From NCBI GenBank assembly GCA_965198855.1, contig CBDAPZ010000001.1:1240001-1304000 (forward strand): a stretch of 64,000 nt of DNA, written 5' to 3'. Below are positions 15,851 through 25,131 of this stretch, piece by piece. The notes under the pieces are model-generated. The model had not been told where the DNA came from. It did not search any database and worked only from the letters and a program-made list of their open reading frames with translations. This DNA comes from BOG-908 sp965198855. GTDB taxonomy: Bacteria; Pseudomonadota; Alphaproteobacteria; Acetobacterales; Acetobacteraceae. The first letter of the stretch is position 1; every line of letters starts with the position of its first letter. The position numbers and the translations under genes were made by a program.

Positions 15851-17914
15851 ATGACGCAACGATCTGTTTTGCTCCATCGTCCTGTTGCGATGGCGTCTGC
15901 GGGCTTCACCTTCGCGAAAGAGGCCACGCGGCGGCCTTCCACAGTATTGGCGCTGGAGCTGATCATCTGTCTGGCGAGTCTCTGGATGCGTTTCGGATTT
16001 CCGATCTACGCATTTCCCGATTCGATGCTGGACGACGGCTTGTTCATTCGTTCGGCCCAGCATCTTGTAAACGGGGAGTGGCTGGGGCCTTACGACAACG
16101 CCACTCTTGCGAAGGGGATGATGTACCCGCTGCTCATCGCCTGCTCGGCCTGGCTCGGGCTGCCCCTGAAATGTGCGGAACAGATCATCTATCTGGCGGT
16201 CTCCTGGGGCACCGGCAGAGCGGTCTCTACATTCACCGGGAAACGCGCTTGGGGCACCGCAACCTTGTGTCTTCTCGCCGCCAACCCGGTGCTGTGGAAC
16301 GAGCAACTCGCCCGTGTGATCCGCGATGCCTTCTATTTGTCAGAAACGCTGGCCGTCATTGTCCTGACAGCCCTTGTCTGCCGGCGCGGACGGCCACGCA
16401 TCGGAGCGGCCTGCCTGCTGGGCGTGACCTACGGCGCCGTCTGGCTCACCCGCGAGGAAGGGGTCTGGTTGCTCCCCGTGATCCTGGCAATGGTTTTGAT
16501 GGCGATCGCGCTGGCGGCCACCGATACGTCGATTGCGCGATCGCCGGTAGCGCGGTTGCGCGTGATCGCGCCCCTATCCATTTGCGTCGCTGTCGCGGTT
16601 GCATTTTTCGGACTTGTCGATGTGTCGGTTTCTACGATCAACTTGTTCAAATATGGGGTTTTCACCAGTAGCGAATTTCATCAACAGGCCTTCGTGCGCG
16701 GATACGGGTCTCTGGCACGTGTCAAGCCCGCGCAGTGGCGTCGATATGTCGTTTTTCCGCATCAGGTTTGGGCCTCGGTCTTTGCTGTAAGCCCAGCAGC
16801 TCGTGAGCTGCAGCCAGCGCTTGAGGGACAAGTGGGCAAGGATTGGCAGCAGACGGCTGCAGCACTTTCGGGCAATCCTCGCGAGACGGAAATTCTGTCC
16901 GGCTGGTTCGTCTGGGTCTTGCGCGATGCAGTGGCAAAAGCAGGCCACTACACATCGGCATCCGAAGCGTCGTCGTTCTACAACCGTTTGTCGTCCCAGA
17001 TCGACGCGGCGTGCACTGCGGGACGGCTTCAATGCCTGCCGCCACGCGCTACAATGGCACCGCCCTGGCACTGGGAATATATCGCCGATACCGCCAGGAC
17101 CGTGCCGGCCCTGACGTCTTTGGTCTTCACGATGGGGCGCGGCAGTGTCGGCGCGCCGCCGAGCCACGGCGAACCCAGCCGGTTGGAGCAGCTCTCCGAC
17201 ATGGCAGGGCCAGTCACCGAGCCTTTTGTTTCGAGCAAAATTATACGTGGCTGGTTGGGGTCCAAATTGCCGCCGGCCTCCGGCGAGCCGGAGTTGGAGG
17301 TTCACTCCCCGCAGAATAGCGATTTCATCCCGACCAGCATTATCGAAACAGCGGATCCTGCTCTCAAGACGATCCCTGGTCTGCATGGTTTCCGCTTCGT
17401 CATTGATAGTGCCTGCGACGCGAGTTGTTCAGTCGATCTCTCGGTTGGTGGGATTGTCAAAGCAACATTGCCGTGGCCGGTCCTGGCCAATGGACCCGGA
17501 CTCAATGCGCCGGCTGTGTGGCTGAACATCGACAATGTCGGCAGCGAAGCCATCGAGATTGGAACATCACGCCGTCGCCATTTGCAGGCGCAGATCGGAC
17601 ACGCCATCGGCCTTGCCTACGCCGTTTGTGTGCCGATCGCGTCGGCGATCGCTTTCGTCGGCTTCGCGGTGGGTTTGACCAAGGCATCGACGCGCCAGAC
17701 TGCCTCTTCGGTCATCGTTCTGGCGACAGGCGCCATCGTTGCAATAGCTGTCAGAATACTGTTGTTGTCATACCTGGACGCAACGTCGCTACCGGCACGG
17801 ACTCCGCTCTACACCGCATGTGTGACACCGGCTGTTCTGGTTTTCATCACCACGGGGTTGTATTTATTGATATGCGGATTGCGGAAACAAAAGCCGAAAG
17901 CGGGTCTTTTCTAA
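15851..17914 (+). CDS. Large polytopic membrane protein, possibly a GT-C glycosyltransferase
   Basis: The 687-residue protein has roughly eight to nine hydrophobic helices in the first 250 residues and last 120 residues, with a soluble part between (about residues 260-560). An acidic segment, FPDSMLDDGLFIRSAQ, follows the first helix, the place where GT-C enzymes carry their catalytic acidic residues. The family is not recognised, so the glycosyltransferase idea rests on topology and that segment. It follows the methyltransferase by 3 nt and is followed by a convergent tRNA gene. A second in-frame ATG at codon 14 is possible as start. Confidence 0.65.
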   Translation: MTQRSVLLHRPVAMASAGFTFAKEATRRPSTVLALELIICLASLWMRFGFPIYAFPDSMLDDGLFIRSAQHLVNGEWLGPYDNATLAKGMMYPLLIACSAWLGLPLKCAEQIIYLAVSWGTGRAVSTFTGKRAWGTATLCLLAANPVLWNEQLARVIRDAFYLSETLAVIVLTALVCRRGRPRIGAACLLGVTYGAVWLTREEGVWLLPVILAMVLMAIALAATDTSIARSPVARLRVIAPLSICVAVAVAFFGLVDVSVSTINLFKYGVFTSSEFHQQAFVRGYGSLARVKPAQWRRYVVFPHQVWASVFAVSPAARELQPALEGQVGKDWQQTAAALSGNPRETEILSGWFVWVLRDAVAKAGHYTSASEASSFYNRLSSQIDAACTAGRLQCLPPRATMAPPWHWEYIADTARTVPALTSLVFTMGRGSVGAPPSHGEPSRLEQLSDMAGPVTEPFVSSKIIRGWLGSKLPPASGEPELEVHSPQNSDFIPTSIIETADPALKTIPGLHGFRFVIDSACDASCSVDLSVGGIVKATLPWPVLANGPGLNAPAVWLNIDNVGSEAIEIGTSRRRHLQAQIGHAIGLAYAVCVPIASAIAFVGFAVGLTKASTRQTASSVIVLATGAIVAIAVRILLLSYLDATSLPARTPLYTACVTPAVLVFITTGLYLLICGLRKQKPKAGLF

Positions 17915-17922
17915 CAGGAGCC

Positions 17923-18012
17923 TGGCGGAGGAGGTGGGATTCGAACCCACGGTGGGCGTGAACCCACGGCGGTTTTCAAGACCGCTGCCTTAAACCACTC
18001 GGCCACCCCTCC
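17923..18012 (-). tRNA. tRNA-Ser (anticodon UGA)
   Basis: The minus strand reads as a class II tRNA of 90 nt. The acceptor stem GGAGGGG pairs with CTCCTCC with one G-U pair. The D arm is GTGGCCGAGTGG, the anticodon loop CTTGAAA carries UGA, and there is a long variable arm. The T arm is GGTTCGAATCC and the CCA end is encoded (complement of TGG at 17923-17925). It sits between the membrane protein gene and atoE. No integrase or attachment repeat is seen next to it. Confidence 0.95.
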
Positions 18013-18028
18013 ATGCCCCCGACCTCTC

Positions 18029-18059
18029 ACACCGGCTAGAGCGATGCAAGAGCCGGTGT
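18029..18059. terminator. Perfect 9-bp hairpin after atoE
   Basis: ACACCGGCT (18029-18037) pairs exactly with AGCCGGTGT (18051-18059) around a 13-nt loop. It lies between the 3' end of atoE and the tRNA gene on the same strand. There is no T run, so it could be a weak or factor-dependent terminator or a processing site. Confidence 0.45.
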
Positions 18060-18121
18060 TCCGGTCAGGCAGGCCTGCAACTGCTTGCCAGCCAGTCGCG
18101 ACAGCGCTCGTGCTCGACCAC

Positions 18122-19453
18122 CTATGTCAGCAACAGCAACGACAGCGAGAACACCACGAACGACACCAAAAAACTTATCACCGAAAATCCCATCACCCGG
18201 CGCATCCCGATCCCGGCTACCGCCAGCAGCGGCAGCGCCCAAAACGGCTGGATCATATTCGCGACCCCTTCGCCATAGGCCACCGACATCGCGGCCACAC
18301 CCTGGTCCACATGCAGCGCCACCGCGGCCGGTACGATGAACGGCCCCTGCACCGCCCAGTGACCACCACCGCTGGGAACGAAAATGCTGATCACGATGGA
18401 GGAGATGAAGCCCCAGAACGGCAGCGTATGCGCCGTCGAGACGGCGATGAAACCCTGCGCGATCACCCCGGCAAGCCCGGTCGCGGTCATGATGCCCATG
18501 ATCCCGCCATAGAGCGGATATTGCAGCAGCAGCGCCCCCGTCACCCGCGCCGCACCCGAAACCGCATCCACATAGGCAATCGGTCGCCAATGCAGCAGCA
18601 GGCCCAAGGCCAGGAAAATCAGGATCAGCGCGTTGATGTCGAGGTGGAACTGGCCCAGCCACAGCGCCCGGCCAAAATAGGCGGCGGTGGCGGCAACAAT
18701 ACAAAGATTGAGCACCCACGCATTGTCCAGCCAGCCTGCGATCCCCGGCACATGCTGAGGTGCGACGTCGTTGGCCGGGGCAAGCAGCGCCGGATCGGCC
18801 GGCACCATCTCCGCCTCCGGCGGCGCGATGCGGGTGAAGATCAGCGGCAGGATAATAAACAGCACCAGCACCGGCACGATGTTGTAGGCGGTCAGCAAGG
18901 TCGCACTCAAAGGCACGATCTGGTGGGTGAGCTTTTCGGTGATGTTCAGCGCCGAGCCAGGTGTCGCTTCCGCCAGCGCGATGGAGCTGGAAAGCCCGGG
19001 CGGGAACATCAGAAACCCTGCGTACGAAGCGGCCACCAGCCAGGCAAAATCCAGCCTGTGCCGGCGGGCGATCTCGCGTGCGAACAAGGCGGAAGCCACC
19101 AGCCCGAAACCCCAGCTCAGCAACGTCGCCAGCATCGACACCACCATGGCGAGTGCTACCGCCTGGCCAGGCGTGCGGGGCAGGGCGGCCAGAGCGGCCA
19201 GCACGCGCGCCACCGGTCGCGACGTGCTGAGCGCATACCCCGTCACCAGCACCAGAACCATCTGGAAGGCGAATGGGAAGATAAGGAAAATGCCGTTATA
19301 CCAGGCGGTCAGAACCTCGCCTGGCGCATGATGCGGCGCCAGCGCCAGCGCCATCGCCGCGGTGATCAGGCTGAGCAGGATGGCGAACACGAACGGATCC
19401 GGCAGCACCCGCTCGAACAGGTAGACGAAGAAACCCGTGATCCGCCGCAGCAT
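18122..19453 (-). CDS. atoE: Short-chain fatty acid transporter, AtoE family
   Basis: A 443-residue inner-membrane protein with about 12 hydrophobic helices along its length. The opening segment FERVLPDPFVFAILLSLIT and the conserved C-terminal stretch FVPSGGGHWAVQGPF match the AtoE family, which imports short-chain fatty acids such as acetoacetate or butyrate. It stands as a single gene, with no acetoacetate-CoA transferase or thiolase beside it, so its substrate is not supported by context. It is divergent from lpxR. Confidence 0.88.
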   Translation of the reverse strand: MLRRITGFFVYLFERVLPDPFVFAILLSLITAAMALALAPHHAPGEVLTAWYNGIFLIFPFAFQMVLVLVTGYALSTSRPVARVLAALAALPRTPGQAVALAMVVSMLATLLSWGFGLVASALFAREIARRHRLDFAWLVAASYAGFLMFPPGLSSSIALAEATPGSALNITEKLTHQIVPLSATLLTAYNIVPVLVLFIILPLIFTRIAPPEAEMVPADPALLAPANDVAPQHVPGIAGWLDNAWVLNLCIVAATAAYFGRALWLGQFHLDINALILIFLALGLLLHWRPIAYVDAVSGAARVTGALLLQYPLYGGIMGIMTATGLAGVIAQGFIAVSTAHTLPFWGFISSIVISIFVPSGGGHWAVQGPFIVPAAVALHVDQGVAAMSVAYGEGVANMIQPFWALPLLAVAGIGMRRVMGFSVISFLVSFVVFSLSLLLLT

Positions 19454-19574
19454 CGCTCTCCCACCCCTTTTCTTTCCGGCAACTGATAGCCGACATCAGC
19501 GCGCCGGCAAGGGGTTCCGCCCGTCACCACAACCCCTTACATAAGGCCAACCTTACCCAGTTGGATTCCCCTGC

Positions 19575-20570
19575 ATGCCCCGTTGGACCTGGTGTCTGCC
19601 TCTCGCCGCCACTCTCGCAGCACCCGTCGCGGCCCGGGCGGCCGATCCGGTCGACCAGCAAAGCATCTATACGATCCAGGTCGAAAACGATGCCGTCTCC
19701 ACCCAGCAAGGGACTTCGGACCAATACTACACCAGCGGCCTGCGCCTCGGCTGGACCAGCGGGCAGGATGCGATCGACCCAATCGCCGCCTGGGGCCACG
19801 CCATCTGGGGCGGCGGCACCACACGCCTCTCCGTCGATCTCAGCCAAAGCCTGTTCACCCCGAAACAGACCCAGCTCGACCCACCGGACCCGCAGGATCG
19901 TCCCTATGCCGGCGAGCTCATCGTCAGCGCCGGCGCGATTCACGACTCCAGCTGGACGCGCGATGTGGTCTCCGTCAGCCTCGGCGTCATCGGCCCGGCC
20001 GCCCTCGGCCGCGAAGTGCAGAACGGATTCCACAACATCATTGGCGACACGCCGAACCGCGGCTGGCACTACCAGCTCCCCGATCAACCCGCCTTCCAGT
20101 TCCTTGGCCAGCGCACCTGGCGCCTGCCGATCGCCGATCTCGGCATCATGGACGCTGACGTGCTCCCCTCGGCCACCGCCAGCGTCGGCGACATCCGCGA
20201 CTACGTGCAGCTCGGCGGCATTATCCGCTTCGGCCAAGGCCTGGACAGCGATTTCGGCACCGCCCGCATCGAGCCGGGCCTGAACGGCTCGGACGCCTAT
20301 AGCAATGTGCGGCCTATCGCCTGGTACGGGTTCGCCGGAGTAGACGGCCAAGCCGTCGGCTACGACGTCACTCTGGACGGCAGCACCTTCCGCAACAACA
20401 GCCCAAGCGTCTCCCGCGTATGGGATGTGGGCGAGTTCGAAGCGGGCGCGGCAATCCTGCTTTATGGCTTCCGGGTGACGTATACGCAGACGTGGCAGAC
20501 CCAGGAATTCCGCCATGAGAAAAGCGGACTCTTCAACTTCGGGTCGTTGGCGGTCTCGGCTAAATTCTAA
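19575..20570 (+). CDS. lpxR: LpxR-family outer-membrane lipid A deacylase
   Basis: A 331-residue outer-membrane beta-barrel enzyme with a signal peptide ending ARAADP. It shows LpxR hallmarks: ENDAVSTQQGTSDQYYTSG (in parts END and DQYYTSGLRLGW, about residues 37-60), DRPYAGEL and QNGFHNIIGDTPN. Known members remove the 3'-acyloxyacyl chain of lipid A with Ca2+. The final residues SAKF end in Phe, as expected for barrel assembly. The stop codon is directly joined to a dispersed repeat arm. The gene is probably monocistronic. Confidence 0.88.
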   Translation: MPRWTWCLPLAATLAAPVAARAADPVDQQSIYTIQVENDAVSTQQGTSDQYYTSGLRLGWTSGQDAIDPIAAWGHAIWGGGTTRLSVDLSQSLFTPKQTQLDPPDPQDRPYAGELIVSAGAIHDSSWTRDVVSVSLGVIGPAALGREVQNGFHNIIGDTPNRGWHYQLPDQPAFQFLGQRTWRLPIADLGIMDADVLPSATASVGDIRDYVQLGGIIRFGQGLDSDFGTARIEPGLNGSDAYSNVRPIAWYGFAGVDGQAVGYDVTLDGSTFRNNSPSVSRVWDVGEFEAGAAILLYGFRVTYTQTWQTQEFRHEKSGLFNFGSLAVSAKF

Positions 20571-20612
20571 GGAAGAATCTTCTTTTCTGAAGAAAAGAAG
20601 CAAAAGACTTTT
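20570..20612. repeat. Dispersed element, single arm (locus 5)
   Basis: A single arm of the CTTC subtype starts at the lpxR stop codon (TAAGGAAGAATC) and ends with AAGACTTTTGTGTCCTGG. No facing arm is found before the next gene. It is a good candidate terminator between lpxR and the lytic transglycosylase. Confidence 0.75.
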
Positions 20613-20657
20613 GTGTCCTGGCTGGTATCGGCGCCTCACTCTATGGCACATAGAGGC

Positions 20658-21617
20658 ATGCTCACACGACGAATCGTCCTTGCCGCGCCTGCTGCGCTGT
20701 TGCCTTTTGTCGCTCGCGCGGATGGGCGGTTTGACTCTTTCGTCGCTGGCGTCAAAGCGGAGGCGCGACGCTCTGGCGTGAGCGACTCCATCCTTGATGA
20801 AGCCTTTGAAGGCGTGCAGCCAAGCGCAAAGGTGCTGGAGCTCGACAGGCATCAGCCCGAATTCACCCTGACCTGGGCGCAGTTCAAAGCGAAGATCATC
20901 CCGCAAACCCGCTTCGACGCCGCGCGGGAAGCCTATCATCGCGAAGCCGCACTCCTCACCAAGGTGCCACGTGCCTATGGCTGCGACCCAAGCATCGTCG
21001 TCGGCATCTGGGGCCTCGAATCGGCTTTCGGCGCCAAAACCGGCACCTTCCGAATTGTGGAAGCGCTTTCGACACTTGCCTTCGACGGACGCCGCGCCGC
21101 GTTCTTCCGCACCGAGCTGCTCAACGCGCTCCGCATCCTGCAAAACGGCGACATCAGCGCACACGCCATGACCGGCAGCTGGGCCGGCGCCATGGGCCAG
21201 CCCCAATTCATGCCCAGCGCCTACCTGCATTACGCGGTGGACGCCGACGGCGACGGCAAGCGCGATATCTGGACCGACCGCGCCGATGTCTTCGGCTCCA
21301 TTGCCAACTATCTCGGCAAATGCGGCTGGCGCGTCGGCCAGCCCTGGGGCCAGCGCATCCAGGTGCCGGACAATTTTACCGCGGGTCTGGCGGGCAGGGA
21401 CGCCACCAAGACGCTGGCGCAGTGGCAGGCACTCGGCGTCCGACGCGAAGACGGCCGCCCATTCTCCCGGCCGGAAATCTCCGGCGCCGTGGTGATGCCC
21501 GATGGCGTCGGCGGTGAAGCCTACATGACCTACGCCAATTTCAAGGTGATCCGCCGCTACAATCCGTCCGACTATTACGCGCTCGCGGTCGGACTGGTCG
21601 GCAACGCCGTCGCGTGA
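20658..21617 (+). CDS. Lytic murein transglycosylase, MltB/SLT family
   Basis: The enzyme cleaves the glycan strands of peptidoglycan to leave anhydromuramyl ends. It carries an N-terminal export signal, MLTRRIVLAAPAALLPFVARADG, given here in two parts (MLTRRIVLAAPAALL, PFVARADG). The catalytic segment GIWGLESAFG (Glu about residue 120) and GSWAGAMGQPQFMPSAY identify the MltB-type fold. An in-frame ATG 15 nt upstream (20643) is a possible alternative start; neither has a clear ribosome site. The stop overlaps the rlpA GTG start, so lytic enzyme, RlpA, DacA and Tmk form one cell-wall operon. Confidence 0.88.
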   Translation: MLTRRIVLAAPAALLPFVARADGRFDSFVAGVKAEARRSGVSDSILDEAFEGVQPSAKVLELDRHQPEFTLTWAQFKAKIIPQTRFDAAREAYHREAALLTKVPRAYGCDPSIVVGIWGLESAFGAKTGTFRIVEALSTLAFDGRRAAFFRTELLNALRILQNGDISAHAMTGSWAGAMGQPQFMPSAYLHYAVDADGDGKRDIWTDRADVFGSIANYLGKCGWRVGQPWGQRIQVPDNFTAGLAGRDATKTLAQWQALGVRREDGRPFSRPEISGAVVMPDGVGGEAYMTYANFKVIRRYNPSDYYALAVGLVGNAVA

Positions 21618-22501
21618 AGCGGCTTTTTCCGCTACTCGCCTGCGTTTGCCTGCTGCTGCAGGGCTGCCTTTTTTGGAAGCCGGCCCCTCGGCAGCCAAGG
21701 CTGGTGGGATCTCCTCATTACGAGCTCGGCGGCCCATACCAACGCAACGGCTACTGGTTCTACCCGCAGGAAACCTACGCCCTGCAGGCCACCGGCATCG
21801 CCGCCATTGACACAGCGCGGAACGGTCTGACCGCTGACGGCGAAGTGCCCGACCCGACGGCACTCACGGCGACGATGCAGACAATTCAGCTTCCCGCCAT
21901 CGTGCAGGTGACCAATCTTGAGAACGGCCGTCAGATCCTGGTGCGCGTCAACGATCGTGGGCCGGGCTTGCCAAGCCGAATCATCGCACTCTCGCCGCGC
22001 GCCGCGTTCCTGCTCCAGGTCCCGCAAGGCGGAGCCCGCGTACGCGTTCAGGTGGTCGAAGCGGAGAGCCATGCCGTGGTGGACCAGCTTGGCGGTGGCC
22101 CGAAACTGAAGATCGACACCGCGCCGACTGCCACGATCACCGCAGAATCGCTGCCCGGTCCGGGTGGCGGCACCGCCGGCCCGGCACGGACCATCGGCGG
22201 CGTGACGCAGGCGGCCGCCGGCGCGCGCGTGCCGGACCGCCTGCCGGAACAGCTGCGTTCCACCTACGCCGATCCCGGCACGCTCTATCTTCGCTGCGGC
22301 AGCTTCGGCCGCGCCACGTATGCGAACGAGATTGCCGCACAGCTATCCGGACTCGGCGCGCATGTGCTGCGCTCGCGCGATGGACGGGATACTGTTTATG
22401 CCGTGCGCGCCGGCCCTTTCGACACCATACCGCAAGCCGACCACGCGCTCGCGGAAGCCTTGCGCGACGGCGTCATCGACGCCCGTATCACCGTTGAATG
22501 A
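21614..22501 (+). CDS. rlpA: RlpA-type lytic transglycosylase/septal lipoprotein with SPOR domain
   Basis: A 295-residue lipoprotein (signal with LLLQGC) that acts on peptidoglycan, typically at division sites. The double-psi barrel is at residues 35-150, with YALQATGIAA and VRVNDRGPG carrying the conserved Asp. A SPOR-type domain occupies the last 75 residues (LYLRCGSFGRATYANEIAAQL in parts LYLRCGSFG and ANEIAAQL). The GTG start overlaps the previous stop (GTGA). The N-terminal part YQRNGYWFYPQE is typical of the family. Confidence 0.88.
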   Translation: MKRLFPLLACVCLLLQGCLFWKPAPRQPRLVGSPHYELGGPYQRNGYWFYPQETYALQATGIAAIDTARNGLTADGEVPDPTALTATMQTIQLPAIVQVTNLENGRQILVRVNDRGPGLPSRIIALSPRAAFLLQVPQGGARVRVQVVEAESHAVVDQLGGGPKLKIDTAPTATITAESLPGPGGGTAGPARTIGGVTQAAAGARVPDRLPEQLRSTYADPGTLYLRCGSFGRATYANEIAAQLSGLGAHVLRSRDGRDTVYAVRAGPFDTIPQADHALAEALRDGVIDARITVE

Positions 22502-22515
22502 AGGAGGGTTTGCTC

Positions 22516-23766
22516 ATGCAGACACGCCGTTTTCTGCTGCTTTCGGGCGCTGCCTTCCTCGCTTCGGCGCCTGCAATGGCCCATCCGCGCCATGCGGTGG
22601 TCGAAGGCCCGAAGCCTGCCAAGAAGGGCGCCGCCGCCGGCGATGAGGACGAGGGTGCGACGCCGTATAGTGCCGCTTCCGGCCCGCCGGCGAACACTCC
22701 GCTTGGCCCGATGGATACCTCGGCGCAATGGGCGGTGATCCTCGATTTCAACACCGGCGCCGAGCTGATGAACAAGGCGGCCGATGACGAAATGCCGCCC
22801 TCTTCGATGACCAAGCTGATGACGGCCTACATCGTCTACTCCAAGCTGAAGGCCGGCACGCTGCGCCTGGACCAGACCCTGCCCGTCAGCGAGCGCGCCT
22901 GGCGCACGCAGGGCTCAAAAATGTTCGTAGAGCTGGGCGGCCAGATCCGGGTGGAGGATCTGATCCGCGGCATGATCATCCAATCCGGCAACGATGCGTG
23001 CATTGTTCTGGCGGAAGGCATTGCCGGATCCGAAGAGCAGTTCGTCGACATGATGAACGCACAGGCCAAGGTGCTCGGGCTGACCCATAGCGTATTCCGC
23101 AACTGCACCGGCTGGCCGGACCCTGCGCACCACATGTCGGTGCGCGACATCGCGACGCTTGCGAAGCGTCTGATCCATGATTTCCCCGACTACTACCACT
23201 ACGATGCGGAAAAGACGTTCACCTATCACGGGATTGTCCAATACAACCGCAACCCGCTCGTCCAGCGCGGCATGGCCGATGGCTTGAAGACGGGCCACAC
23301 CGATGCTGGCGGTTTCGGTGTAGTCGGCAGTGCCGAGCATAATGGCCGACGCGTGATCATGGTGTTGAACGGCATGCCGACGGCCAAGGCGCGCGTCGAG
23401 GAGAGCGTGCGCCTGATGGGGTGGGCGTTCGCGAATTTCGAGAACGTCACGCTGTTTTCGGCCAACGATGTGGTGGAGAACGCCCCCGTCTATCTCGGCA
23501 CCTCGCACACCGTGCCGCTGGTCGGCGGCCGCGACCTGATACTGACGATGCCGCGCGCCTGGCGCGAGCACGCGAAAATCACGATCGATTATGACGGCCC
23601 GATCCCGGCGCCGATTTCCCGCGGCGACGCCGTGGGCAAATTGACGGTGACGGGGCAGGGGGTTCCACAGACTGAAGTCGCACTTCTCGCCGGTGAGGAT
23701 GTGGGGCGCCTGGGCATCCCAGGTCGCGCCATGGCGGTGATGACCCATTTCCTCACCGGTGTCTGA
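22516..23766 (+). CDS. dacA: D-alanyl-D-alanine carboxypeptidase (PBP5/6 type)
   Basis: A penicillin-binding protein that trims the terminal D-Ala from peptidoglycan stem peptides in the periplasm. The start at 22516 has AAGGAGGG eight bases upstream and begins a signal peptide (MQTRRFLLLSGAAFLASAPA). The ATG at 22498 lies inside the rlpA stop overlap and is less likely. Active-site motifs are SMTK (Ser97, Lys100), SGN (157-159) and KTGHT near 250. A C-terminal beta-sandwich domain of about 100 residues follows. The spacer of residues 30-65 is Pro/Ala/Glu rich. Confidence 0.93.
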   Translation: MQTRRFLLLSGAAFLASAPAMAHPRHAVVEGPKPAKKGAAAGDEDEGATPYSAASGPPANTPLGPMDTSAQWAVILDFNTGAELMNKAADDEMPPSSMTKLMTAYIVYSKLKAGTLRLDQTLPVSERAWRTQGSKMFVELGGQIRVEDLIRGMIIQSGNDACIVLAEGIAGSEEQFVDMMNAQAKVLGLTHSVFRNCTGWPDPAHHMSVRDIATLAKRLIHDFPDYYHYDAEKTFTYHGIVQYNRNPLVQRGMADGLKTGHTDAGGFGVVGSAEHNGRRVIMVLNGMPTAKARVEESVRLMGWAFANFENVTLFSANDVVENAPVYLGTSHTVPLVGGRDLILTMPRAWREHAKITIDYDGPIPAPISRGDAVGKLTVTGQGVPQTEVALLAGEDVGRLGIPGRAMAVMTHFLTGV

Positions 23767-23769
23767 GCC

Positions 23770-24417
23770 ATGCCGGCCGGCGCCTTCATTGCGATAGAAG
23801 GCGGCGACGGCTCAGGCAAGGGCACCGTGATCGCGGCGCTGATCCCGCATTTGCTGCAAGCCGGTTTCGATGTGCTGTCGACTCGCGAACCGGGCGGGAC
23901 GCCGGAGGGCCAGGCGCTCCGGCAACTTCTTCTGCCGGCTGATGCATCATGGGATCCCTGGGCCGAGTTGCTGCTTATGGCCGCGGCCCGTGTGCAGCAT
24001 GTCGAACGTTTGATCCGTCCAGCGGTCGCAGCCGGCCGGATTGTCGTCTCCGATCGTTTCGTTGGCTCGACCCTGGCTTATCAGGGCGCCGGCCGCGGCT
24101 TGCCGATCGATGCCATCATGTCGCTGCATCGCCTGACGACCGGCGATTTCAAGCCTGATCTCACGGTTGTCCTGGACGTCGATCCTGCACTCGGCCTACG
24201 GCGCAGCCGCTCGAGACTTGCCGGATCGGCGACCGATGAAGGTCTCTTCGAGGGACTCGATGTCGCCTTCCACGAGCGGGTAAGAGCCTCGTTTCTTTCG
24301 CAGGCCGCATCCAGCAGCCACATCGTCATCGACTCGAGCAAAGCGCCAAGTCAAGTAACCAAAGCCGCCGCAACCATAGTAGAAGCCTGGCTGACTCACC
24401 GCGCCCTCCAAAAATAA
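23770..24417 (+). CDS. tmk: Thymidylate kinase
   Basis: A 215-residue dTMP kinase, which makes dTDP for DNA synthesis. The P-loop is EGGDGSGKGT (9-18), the DR(x) motif appears in SDRFVGSTLAYQG, and the dTMP site segment TREPGGTPEG is at 39-48. It follows dacA by 3 nt. The usual next gene, holB, is present but displaced by about 2.5 kb of inserted and decayed sequence. The stop codon is shared with a repeat arm (AAATAAAAGTC). Confidence 0.95.
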   Translation: MPAGAFIAIEGGDGSGKGTVIAALIPHLLQAGFDVLSTREPGGTPEGQALRQLLLPADASWDPWAELLLMAAARVQHVERLIRPAVAAGRIVVSDRFVGSTLAYQGAGRGLPIDAIMSLHRLTTGDFKPDLTVVLDVDPALGLRRSRSRLAGSATDEGLFEGLDVAFHERVRASFLSQAASSSHIVIDSSKAPSQVTKAAATIVEAWLTHRALQK

Positions 24418-24459
24418 AAGTCTTTTGCTTTTTTTCTTCAGAAAAGAAGTTCTTCCTTC
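24414..24459. repeat. Dispersed element, single arm (locus 6)
   Basis: A single CTTC-subtype arm begins ATAAAAGTCTTTTGC and ends AGAAAAGAAGTTCTTCCTT. Its first TAA is the stop codon of tmk. It probably terminates the mltB-rlpA-dacA-tmk transcript. Confidence 0.75.
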
Positions 24460-24691
24460 CCCTTTGGGTTTCAGCACACGCGCAGTTCGCCGCGCTAAGT
24501 GCATAACCAGCAAACCTTCATCTAAAGGTTGCGGAACCGCACGGAAGCGCCAATGTAAGATATCGACGGCGCCGCTGCACCTCCAGCGCATCCGCCACGC
24601 GGAGTTTTCTTCATCTTCTCGACGACCACCTCGCATCCGCCTCAAACTGCGAGAGTCCGCCAAGGGAGTAGATTGCGGCCCGATCCCTACG
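24460..24691. other. Gap before the PAS pseudogene
   Basis: These 232 bases carry no gene I can support. They probably hold the old promoter region of the broken PAS gene. Confidence 0.3.
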
Positions 24692-24987
24692 ATGGGCCGC
24701 TACAGTGAGTTGCTCGAAGCAGCGCCGGACGCAATGGTCGTCGTCAATCAGCGCGGCGAGATCGTCATTCTCAACCTGCAAGCGGAGAAACGTTTCGGCT
24801 ATCCGCGCGATGAGCTGCTCGGCCAGCGCGTGACCAACATCATTCCGAAGGGTTTGCCGAGCGGCTGCATTCCGATGGTCTGCGTTCCGCGGAAGATGCT
24901 TTGACGCAGCAGATCGGCACCCCTAATGGCACGGAGAAAATGCCCCATGCCTGCGTATCCCTAGGGTATACCTCAATGGAACTTTGA
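24692..24987 (+). pseudogene. PAS-domain signalling gene, frameshifted and truncated
   Basis: From ATG 24692 the frame reads a clear PAS domain: YSELLEAAPDAMVVVNQRGE (split here), LNLQAEKRFGYPRDELLGQ and RVTNIIPKG. At about 24848-24853 the PAS match moves to the next frame, where GFAERLHSDGLRSAEDALTQ and QIGT continue the pattern normal for this PAS type. After QIGT the match stops and the second frame ends at 24987. One base appears lost, and the rest of the domain and anything behind it are gone. It looks like the head of a PAS-GGDEF-EAL type protein whose tail may be the EAL gene 1 kb downstream. Confidence 0.75.
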
Positions 24988-25131
24988 TTACCTTTGACAG
25001 GGAGCAATCAGACGGTAAGCCAGCCTGACGCACGCTCTCAGGCATAGTGCTGTAAAAACTAGGCCCCGCTCCTATGGAGCCGTCAGCGCGGTCGGCTTCG
25101 TTTAGATTCAGTCTTTGCAAGAGAAACCTAG

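Noticed and set aside
17923..18012. tRNA-Ser as an attachment site for an integrated element
   Set aside because: No integrase gene and no second copy of the tRNA 3' end are seen in the window.
18044..19486. A 480-codon plus-strand open frame, very Arg/His/Gln-rich
   Set aside because: It is the mirror of the hydrophobic helices of AtoE, which explains the composition.
19524..21863. A 779-codon minus-strand open frame
   Set aside because: It lies opposite LpxR and the lytic transglycosylase, both with clear motifs. Long antisense frames are common in GC-rich DNA and this one has no domain.
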